A stretch of 20,092 bases of DNA from UBA1568 sp964488025 (GTDB taxonomy: Bacteria > Patescibacteriota > Minisyncoccia > Moranbacterales > UBA1568), in assembly GCA_964488025.1 (NCBI GenBank), contig CAZATJ010000012.1:1-20092 (forward strand), read 5' to 3'. The position numbers and the translations under genes are program-made. Of this stretch, positions 1 to 4,884 are shown piece after piece; the first letter of the stretch is position 1; each line of letters opens with the position of its first letter. A model generated the notes under the pieces. The model was not told the origin of the DNA and made no database searches. It was given only the letters and a program-made list of their open reading frames with translations.

Positions 1-55
1 GAACCATCGACCAAGCGGTTATGAGCCGCGCGCTCTACCACTGAGCTACAGTCCC
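1..55 (-). tRNA. tRNA-Met (CAU), truncated by window start
   Basis: The minus strand shows the acceptor 5' half, a D-arm with the GCTC/GAGC stem and an anticodon loop CTCATAA, giving anticodon CAU (plus-strand atg at 21-23). The T-arm and acceptor 3' half lie outside the window. The pair at the top of the anticodon stem (27-43) appears to be a mismatch. CAU could mean elongator Met or a lysidine-modified Ile tRNA. The initiator is less likely because the anticodon stem lacks its three consecutive G-C pairs. Confidence 0.9.
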
Positions 56-78
56 TAAGGAAAAACTAGTTTTCCACG

Positions 79-87
79 TTATCCACA
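79..87 (+). promoter_or_regulatory. isolated perfect DnaA box
   Basis: The nine bases TTATCCACA match the bacterial DnaA-box consensus exactly. The site lies between the tRNA-Met and tRNA-Phe genes, with a looser TTTTCCACG directly before it. No cluster surrounds it, so it may be a chance match or a titration or regulatory site. Confidence 0.3.
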
Positions 88-135
88 GCCAATACACACA
101 AAAAACAATCTTTTTTTCTATTCACAGACATTTTG

Positions 136-207
<72 letters not shown>

Positions 208-279
208 GTCATGATTTGTCGAAAGAACACTGTATACCCTGGGGATAACTGATTTTTTTCTCTTATCTGAGCCATTCTG

Positions 280-353
280 TGCACGCTCAAGGATTCGAAC
301 CTTGGACCCCCTCGGTGTAAACGAGGTGCTCTAACCAACTGAGCTAAGCGTGC
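280..353 (-). tRNA. tRNA-Val (UAC)
   Basis: A complete cloverleaf is present with acceptor stem GCACGCT/AGCGTGC, D-loop AGTTGGTTA, anticodon stem CCTCG/CGAGG around loop TTTACAC (anticodon UAC) and T-loop TTCGAAT. The discriminator is A and CCA is not encoded. Confidence 0.97.
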
Positions 354-386
354 CTAATTCATACCGATAGAGTTCCTGCTAAATCT

Positions 387-419
387 ATTTCCTTCGCTCT
401 GTGCCCAGGAGAGGACTCG
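387..419 (-). repeat. att-like direct repeat: displaced copy of the tRNA-Leu 3' end
   Basis: These 33 bases match 551-583 with one mismatch (27 contiguous matches, 393-419 against 557-583). On the minus strand the copy covers the last 18 bases of tRNA-Leu, from the T-loop to the discriminator, plus the flank just downstream. The rest of a tRNA is absent, so it is not a second gene. A duplicated tRNA 3' end is the usual footprint of tyrosine-recombinase integration. The 164-bp interval carries no gene, so any element is gone; a small tandem duplication is the alternative. Confidence 0.7.
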
Positions 420-428
420 GTCACGAAT

Positions 429-448
429 ATTTTTCCTGCAGGAAAAAT
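429..448. repeat. 20-bp perfect palindrome between the two tRNA-Leu 3' copies
   Basis: A self-complementary sequence is centred on CCTGCAGG and flanked by T5/A5 arms. As RNA it could form an 8-bp stem with a TGCA loop. No U-tract follows on either strand, so it does not look like a terminator. It lies in the otherwise featureless interval between the att-like repeats. Confidence 0.6.
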
Positions 449-550
449 TTCTCGACCCCGCCTCGCGGTCCATCTACTGACGGACAGCACTCCGGCTTTC
501 TCGGCCTCACGGAAATGAAGCAGCTCACTTCCTTCCTGGCCCCTTCGCTC

Positions 551-583
551 ATTTCTTTCGCTCTGTGCCCAGGAGAGGACTCG
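551..583 (-). repeat. att-like direct repeat copy within tRNA-Leu 3' end
   Basis: This is the partner of the repeat at 387-419. Positions 566-583 are the functional 3' end of tRNA-Leu and 551-565 are its downstream flank. If the pair are att sites, this is the copy that rebuilt the intact tRNA. Confidence 0.65.
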
Positions 584-648
584 AACCTCCAATCCCTTGC
601 GAGAACTAGCACCTCAAGCTAGCGCGTATACCGTTCCGCCACCTGGGC
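566..648 (-). tRNA. tRNA-Leu (GAG)
   Basis: A class II tRNA with a long variable arm. The acceptor stem GCCCAGG/CCTGGGC is complete, the anticodon stem CTAGC/GCTAG encloses loop TTGAGGT (anticodon GAG), and the T-loop is TTCGAGT. The discriminator is A and CCA is not encoded. Its 3' end is duplicated downstream at 387-419. Confidence 0.97.
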
Positions 649-668
649 AAACAACTTTGCACTCATAC

Positions 669-697
669 ACTGTACCAATTCTTCGTCAGTCATGCAA
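669..697 (-). promoter_or_regulatory. promoter of the tRNA-Leu gene
   Basis: On the minus strand TTGCAT (692-697) and TACAGT (669-674) are separated by 17 bases. The predicted start is about 14 bases upstream of the tRNA 5' end. It lies just after the rplS terminator, which fits independent tRNA transcription. Confidence 0.55.
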
Positions 698-727
698 CAG
701 GTAAAGAAAGAGGCCTATTAGGCCTCT
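698..727 (-). terminator. intrinsic terminator after rplS
   Basis: A 7-bp perfect stem AGAGGCC/GGCCTCT with a 5-base loop overlaps the rplS stop codon. On the minus strand it is followed by TTCTTT, a modest U-tract. On the plus strand it is followed by G then T6, so it may also stop antisense transcription. Confidence 0.65.
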
Positions 728-1170
728 GTTTTTTCTACTGTTTCAGTTACCGCTCCCTCAACCACCACGGGAGCCGCTTCTTTCTTGGCCACTGGCCGGT
801 ATTTCTCTTTTACCGCCACTTCCTTAAGTTTCTTGGAAAGCACCTTGGCTGATTTGTCACGAACGAAATAGAGTTTGGCGCGCCGGGCCGTGGTACGCTT
901 CACGAATTCGATTTTTTGGATCTGATCAGAAGAAAGGGGGAGGATGAGCTCGACACCGATACCATCGGATACCTTGCGCACCGTTACCGTACGAGAAGAA
1001 CTCTGGCCGCCCTTGATAGCGATGATAGTGCCCTGAAACATCTGGGCTCGCTCTTTGGCACCCTCTCTGATCTTACGATAAATCTTGACGACATCGCCGG
1101 CACGCAATTCCGGAATTTCAGAAAAGGACTTTCTTTGCTTTAAATTGAAGGCGACAAGCTTCTGGTTCAT
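718..1170 (-). CDS. rplS: 50S ribosomal protein L19 with C-terminal extension
   Basis: bL19 is a structural protein of the large subunit. The 150-residue product shows the family core: an N-terminal helix, then RAGDVVKIYRKIREG (about 23-37), the RxQxFxGxII strand (about 41-50) and the VRKVSDGIGVE / RRAKLYFVRD segments to about 105. After the usual end near residue 115 there is a tail of about 35 residues rich in Lys, Glu, Val and Ala. The ATG at 1170 is chosen because MNQKLVAF matches a normal L19 start; a GTG at 1209 would add 13 residues with no family support. Neither start has a clear Shine-Dalgarno sequence. It lies 72 bases downstream of the pseudouridine synthase gene and is probably cotranscribed with it; the transcript ends at the hairpin over the stop codon. 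Confidence 0.95.
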   Translation of the reverse strand: MNQKLVAFNLKQRKSFSEIPELRAGDVVKIYRKIREGAKERAQMFQGTIIAIKGGQSSSRTVTVRKVSDGIGVELILPLSSDQIQKIEFVKRTTARRAKLYFVRDKSAKVLSKKLKEVAVKEKYRPVAKKEAAPVVVEGAVTETVEKTEA

Positions 1171-1242
1171 AGACGTTTCATTAAAATCAACCCCGGGAGA
1201 GGTGACCACTTGAGTAACAAAAAAGAAAAAACCGAGAATCCC

Positions 1243-2277
1243 TTAGAAAAGGCTTTTCAAGGCCTCGTCATCATAGCTTGTTATCAACGTTTCGTCAATA
1301 CTTCGGAGTACTTGTTTGAAATCTTCCGGAAGCGGAGACTGAAACTGGTACTTTTCTCCAAAAAGGGTGAAGGAGAGGGATTGAGCATGAAGCATGTGCC
1401 GCGCCGGAAAAAGAAGATTCTTCCTCTTGGAGTCCTTAAAGGCGTAGAGACTATCACCAACGACTGGATGCCCCAAAAATGACAGGTGGACGCGAATCTG
1501 ATGCGTCCGGCCAGTCTTGGGGGAGAGTTCCACCAAATCATAGTCCTGATAGCGGCCAATAACCCGATAATGGGTAAGAGCGGTACGGGTGTTCCCAGGA
1601 AGCGGCCCCTGGTGCCATTCCGGATCGATGGCTCGACGCTTGAGTTCACCTGGTTTGCGCATGAGCGAAGCATCGATTTTCCCCTCAAGAAAACTCAGAT
1701 GACCATACACTAAGGCAAAATACTTTTTTTCTACCTCCCGACTCTGGAAAGCATGCTTCAATTCTTGAAAGCTGCCGTTGTCCTTGGCTATGATAAGGAT
1801 GCCCGAAGTATCACGATCCAACCGATGGACAATTCCCGGACGAAGCGGGTCTTCACCGACAGAAGCGAGTTGCGGATAATGAGCCAAAATCCACTGTGCT
1901 ACCGTGGTACCGCTATGAGACCCCCCCTGATGCATCTGAACCCCGGCACCCTTATTGAGCACCACTATCCGATTGTTTTCGAAAAGTTTTACCAGGGCTA
2001 CCGGTGTAAAAGATGGCTCAAGGACAGGCTGTTTGGAAAATATACCCTGAGAAACCGTAAGGATGTCATGCGTGGCCACCAAGGAACGTGGCAGAACGCG
2101 CTTGCCATTGACCAAAATACGACCATCCGTGATGGCGCGGGCTATAAAAGCTCGAGAAAGCGCTACTTCTTCGGGATATTTTTCTTGCAAAAGCAACGTC
2201 AAAGCACTATCAACACGCTTATCATTAAGATGACGCGGGATTTCCAATAAAAGAGTTTCTTTCAACGAAGAGTTCAT
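1243..2277 (-). CDS. RluA/RluD-family 23S rRNA pseudouridine synthase
   Basis: This enzyme isomerises specific uridines in RNA to pseudouridine; RluD-type members act on 23S rRNA. The 344-residue protein has an S4 RNA-binding domain (about 20-75, with the DGRILVNGKRV turn at 51-61) and then the RluA catalytic domain. The hallmark HRLDRDTSG sits at 151-159, with catalytic Asp at 154. The second conserved block, PKTGRTHQIRVHLSFLGHPVVGD, runs from 253 to 275, with the Arg expected to reach the target base. Length and order are normal. Which uridines it modifies cannot be told; RluD (1911/1915/1917) is the default for the S4-bearing form. rplS follows on the same strand. No Shine-Dalgarno is visible, and a 5-bp hairpin (2281-2295) lies just before the start codon. 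Confidence 0.93.
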   Translation of the reverse strand: MNSSLKETLLLEIPRHLNDKRVDSALTLLLQEKYPEEVALSRAFIARAITDGRILVNGKRVLPRSLVATHDILTVSQGIFSKQPVLEPSFTPVALVKLFENNRIVVLNKGAGVQMHQGGSHSGTTVAQWILAHYPQLASVGEDPLRPGIVHRLDRDTSGILIIAKDNGSFQELKHAFQSREVEKKYFALVYGHLSFLEGKIDASLMRKPGELKRRAIDPEWHQGPLPGNTRTALTHYRVIGRYQDYDLVELSPKTGRTHQIRVHLSFLGHPVVGDSLYAFKDSKRKNLLFPARHMLHAQSLSFTLFGEKYQFQSPLPEDFKQVLRSIDETLITSYDDEALKSLF

Positions 2278-2349
2278 TCTGACTATTTTTTAGTCGCTGG
2301 TTCTGATTTATCACCTATCTGCCCTCTATCTCATTAGCGTGTTTTCAAC

Positions 2350-2355
2350 TATAAT
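2350..2355 (+). promoter_or_regulatory. -10 element upstream of the D-2-hydroxyacid dehydrogenase gene
   Basis: A perfect TATAAT lies 27 bases before the ATG at 2383. No good -35 hexamer is found at 16-18 bases upstream. The predicted leader is about 20 bases. Confidence 0.45.
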
Positions 2356-2382
2356 GCAAGTATTCCCGCTAAAAAACCCTCT

Positions 2383-3390
2383 ATGCGCATTGCTTTTTTT
2401 GAGGTGACACCCAAAGATGAGGCTTATCTTCGTGAAAAACTCTCCCATCGCGAAGTTGTTTTTTTCAAAGAAGCCTTAAGCGAAGCAAACGCGTCTCAGG
2501 CAGCGGACTGCGATATTATTTCCATTTTTATTTATTCCAGCATTACCGTCGGTGTTCTCGAAAAAACTCCCGCCCTCAAGGCTCTTCTCACTCGCTCTAC
2601 CGGTTTCAATCATATCAATCTTTCGGCCTGCAACGAAAAGGGCGTCGTCGTCGAAAATGTCCCATTTTATGGAGAAAATACCGTGGCCGAACACACATTT
2701 GCCCTTATCCTCGCTCTTTCTCGAAACGTCCATAAGTCCTACGCGCGTGGATTAAAAGGGGATTTTTCCATTGATGGCCTCATGGGATTCGACCTCAAGG
2801 ATAAAACGCTGGGCGTCATCGGCACTGGTCATATTGGCCTTCATGTTATCCGTATCGCCAAGGGATTCGGCATGCATGTCCTCGCCTTTGATACGGAGAA
2901 AAATGTCTTTCTTTCGGAAGTACTCCACTATCAATACGTCTCCTTAGACCAGGTTCTGGCACAATCTGATATCGTCACCCTCCATGTACCCTATAACGAC
3001 CACACTCACCACCTGATAAACAAGGACAGTATCAAAAAAATTAAGCGGGGGGCACTCCTTATCAATACTGCCCGAGGAGGTATCGTCGAAAACGAAGCCC
3101 TTCTCGAGGCGCTCGATCAAGGGACTCTTTCCGGTGCCGGACTAGACGTCCTCGATGGCGAAGAGTCGATCAAAGATGATAACCGGTGCTTGCGAATTGA
3201 CTCCCAAATCAGCATCCAGATGCGTGATGACAATCAGAACCTGCTGAGGCGAGACAACGTCGTTTTTACTCCTCATATCGGGTTTTACAGCGAAGAGGCT
3301 CTGGAACGGATTCTCGACACCACCCTTGAAAATATAGAATATTTCGTCTCGGACAAGAAAAAAAACCAGGTCCCCGGCAATACTGCCTAA
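2383..3390 (+). CDS. D-isomer-specific 2-hydroxyacid dehydrogenase (D-lactate dehydrogenase-like)
   Basis: A cytosolic NAD-dependent reductase interconverting 2-oxo acids and D-2-hydroxy acids; reducing pyruvate to D-lactate to regenerate NAD is the likely fermentative role. The 335-residue protein has the split catalytic domain and an inserted Rossmann domain. The nucleotide motif GTGHIG is at 147-152, with Asp170 at the end of beta-2, which favours NAD over NADP. Catalytic residues are visible: Arg231 in NTARGG, Glu260 in GLDVLDGEE and His298 in TPHIG. A charged loop of about 25 residues between Glu260 and the His motif is in line with D-LDH members. It is monocistronic: a TATAAT precedes it and a terminator follows. 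A substrate other than pyruvate cannot be excluded. Confidence 0.9.
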   Translation: MRIAFFEVTPKDEAYLREKLSHREVVFFKEALSEANASQAADCDIISIFIYSSITVGVLEKTPALKALLTRSTGFNHINLSACNEKGVVVENVPFYGENTVAEHTFALILALSRNVHKSYARGLKGDFSIDGLMGFDLKDKTLGVIGTGHIGLHVIRIAKGFGMHVLAFDTEKNVFLSEVLHYQYVSLDQVLAQSDIVTLHVPYNDHTHHLINKDSIKKIKRGALLINTARGGIVENEALLEALDQGTLSGAGLDVLDGEESIKDDNRCLRIDSQISIQMRDDNQNLLRRDNVVFTPHIGFYSEEALERILDTTLENIEYFVSDKKKNQVPGNTA

Positions 3391-3416
3391 GAAGAGTTTT
3401 CCTTCCCGAAAAAAAA

Positions 3417-3447
3417 GAAAAAATCCCACGGAAAAAGGGATTTTTTT
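3417..3447 (+). terminator. intrinsic terminator after the dehydrogenase gene
   Basis: A stem of AAAAATCCC with GGGATTTTT encloses a 9-base loop and runs into seven T residues. It separates the dehydrogenase from the oxidative-stress operon. Confidence 0.85.
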
Positions 3448-3562
3448 ATTACAACACAAAAATTAGTATTGTATGTAAAATATAGATAGTCATACCATAT
3501 GTAGTTGAAAATATGCTTTCTGATAAAAAATAGGGTAATTTATCGGCCTGGAAAGCGGACAT

Positions 3563-3591
3563 TTGACAGGCTATTTTTGAACCCCTATTAT
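3563..3591 (+). promoter_or_regulatory. sigma-70-type promoter of the peroxiredoxin-sod-nrdAB operon
   Basis: A consensus -35 TTGACA (3563-3568) and TATTAT (3586-3591) are separated by exactly 17 bases. The predicted start near 3598 leaves a leader of about 38 bases. The promoter lies inside the upstream extension of the reading frame, which is why the peroxiredoxin start is placed at 3637. Confidence 0.8.
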
Positions 3592-3597
3592 AGGAAG

Positions 3598-3610
3598 GCA
3601 ACTCAGTTGC
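3598..3610. promoter_or_regulatory. dyad at the predicted transcription start, candidate operator
   Basis: GCAACT-C-AGTTGC is a 13-base perfect dyad with a single central base. It falls at about +1 to +13 relative to the predicted start. A hairpin with a 4-bp stem is the alternative. No regulator can be named from this sequence. Confidence 0.35.
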
Positions 3611-3636
3611 TTTTAATCATCTTTTTACACAAAACT

Positions 3637-4281
3637 ATGTCTCAAGATACCTGCTGCGGAAATGGAAGTTGCCACGACGAATCAGAAATGGTTCCTGGGT
3701 ATTTTCCGGTAATTGGAGAGAAGGTACCAAATTTAGAATTCGACTATTACCACAAAGAGGGGTTCCATCGTTCCCACTTTTCAGATTTTCATGGTAAGTG
3801 GATGATTGTTTTCTTTTACCCAGCCGACTTCACCTTTATTTGTCCAACCGAGCTCGAGGAGATGCAGAAAAATTATGAGAAGTTTCAAGAACTCGGTGCC
3901 GAGGTACTTTCGGTTTCGACCGATACCAAGTTCACCCACAAGGCCTGGCATGATCATTCTCCTGCCATCAAGAACATTCAGTACCCGATGGTGGCCGACC
4001 CGTCTGGAGACATCGCCCGTACCTTTGGAGTCTACATTGATAACAAAAAGGATGAGGACTATGGTCTAGCGCTGCGTGGTAGCTTTATCATCAATCCCGA
4101 TGGAGTTCTCCAGGCCTACGAAATTCACGCCAACAATGTCGGCCGTTCAGCCGACGAGCTTCTACGAAAACTCGAAGCGGCTATTTTTGTCCGCGAACAC
4201 GGCGGTGAAGTCTGCCCGGCCAACTGGAGAAAGGGTGGTAAGACCCTCAGGCCCGGTATCGATCTGGTTGGTAAGATTTAA
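3637..4281 (+). CDS. ahpC: 2-Cys peroxiredoxin, AhpC/Prx1 type, with Cys-rich N-terminus
   Basis: A cytosolic thiol peroxidase reducing hydrogen peroxide, organic hydroperoxides or peroxynitrite. The 214-residue product has the peroxidatic Cys69 in FTFICPTEL, conserved Thr66 before it and Arg147 (LRGSF), and the resolving Cys193 in EVCPANW near the C-terminus, as in typical 2-Cys enzymes. Before the thioredoxin fold it carries an unusual start with three cysteines, CCGNGSCHDE (6-15), which could bind metal or form an extra disulfide. The frame is open upstream to 3505, but the promoter lies inside that stretch, so the ATG at 3637 is used. There is no Shine-Dalgarno; the context is AAAACT-ATG. 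sod follows after 19 bases. The reductant (AhpF or thioredoxin) is not in the window. Confidence 0.92.
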   Translation: MSQDTCCGNGSCHDESEMVPGYFPVIGEKVPNLEFDYYHKEGFHRSHFSDFHGKWMIVFFYPADFTFICPTELEEMQKNYEKFQELGAEVLSVSTDTKFTHKAWHDHSPAIKNIQYPMVADPSGDIARTFGVYIDNKKDEDYGLALRGSFIINPDGVLQAYEIHANNVGRSADELLRKLEAAIFVREHGGEVCPANWRKGGKTLRPGIDLVGKI

Positions 4282-4300
4282 ACAAAAAAATATAACTGGT

Positions 4301-4873
4301 ATGTTAGATATCTACACCGCCAAGGATTTCAAACAGCTACTCGGCCTTCCTGGTTTCAGTGACACACTCCTCACCAACCACTTTACCCTCTACGAAGGCT
4401 ACGTGAAGAATACAAACGCTCTTGTCAGTCTTCTTGGGACAAAGGAGCTGGGCACGCCGGAGTATTCGGAACTACAGCGCCGCTTCGGTTGGGAGTGGAA
4501 CGGTATGCGGCTCCACGAACTGTACTTCGAAAATATGACTAAGGAATCGGCGGAACTCCAAGGCGGAACTCTCAAAGAAAAAATTGAAACCACTTACGGA
4601 AGCTTTGAAAATTGGAAAAGAAATTTCGCCGGAATCGGGGCAATGCGTGGTATCGGTTGGGGAGTGCTCTACCAAGACACCATGAGTGGCAGCCTTTTCT
4701 CAACCTGGATTAACGAACACGATATGGGGCACCTCACGGGCTGTGTACCACTCCTTATTATGGATGTTTTTGAACACGCGTACATGACGGACTATGGCAT
4801 CAAAAAGGCCGATTATATTGAAGCATTTTTCCGCTCTATTGACTGGAAAGTAGTCGAAAAAAGACTTGCATAA
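4301..4873 (+). CDS. Fe/Mn-family superoxide dismutase
   Basis: Converts superoxide to oxygen and hydrogen peroxide, the latter a substrate for the upstream peroxiredoxin. The 190-residue protein has the expected alpha-hairpin N-terminal domain and alpha/beta C-terminal domain. Recognisable metal ligands are His72 (RLHELYFENM), Asp155 and His159 (MDVFEHAYMTDY). The first ligand is probably His27 in NHFTLYEGYV, but it lies seven rather than eight residues before the conserved Tyr34, unlike E. coli SodB. The beta-hairpin reads NEHD where MnSODs have NQD, so the residue coordinating the active-site water differs. Metal choice cannot be assigned. No signal peptide, so cytosolic. The ATG at 4301 gives the normal family N-terminus; it lies 19 bases after the peroxiredoxin gene and 11 before nrdA. 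Confidence 0.9.
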   Translation: MLDIYTAKDFKQLLGLPGFSDTLLTNHFTLYEGYVKNTNALVSLLGTKELGTPEYSELQRRFGWEWNGMRLHELYFENMTKESAELQGGTLKEKIETTYGSFENWKRNFAGIGAMRGIGWGVLYQDTMSGSLFSTWINEHDMGHLTGCVPLLIMDVFEHAYMTDYGIKKADYIEAFFRSIDWKVVEKRLA

Positions 4874-4884
4874 AAATAAAAACT

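Noticed and set aside
387..419. Second tRNA-Leu gene
   Set aside because: Only the last 18 bases of the tRNA are present; there is no anticodon arm or D-arm, so it is a 3'-end copy rather than a gene or full pseudogene.
359..622. Small overlapping open frames (63-77 residues) between tRNA-Val and tRNA-Leu
   Set aside because: They run through tRNA-Leu and the att-like repeats and have no ribosome binding sites or familiar sequence. The stretch is treated as non-coding.
3505..3636. 44-residue N-terminal extension of the peroxiredoxin
   Set aside because: The consensus promoter (3563-3591) lies inside it, the extension has no family match, and the ATG at 3637 fits the expected protein.
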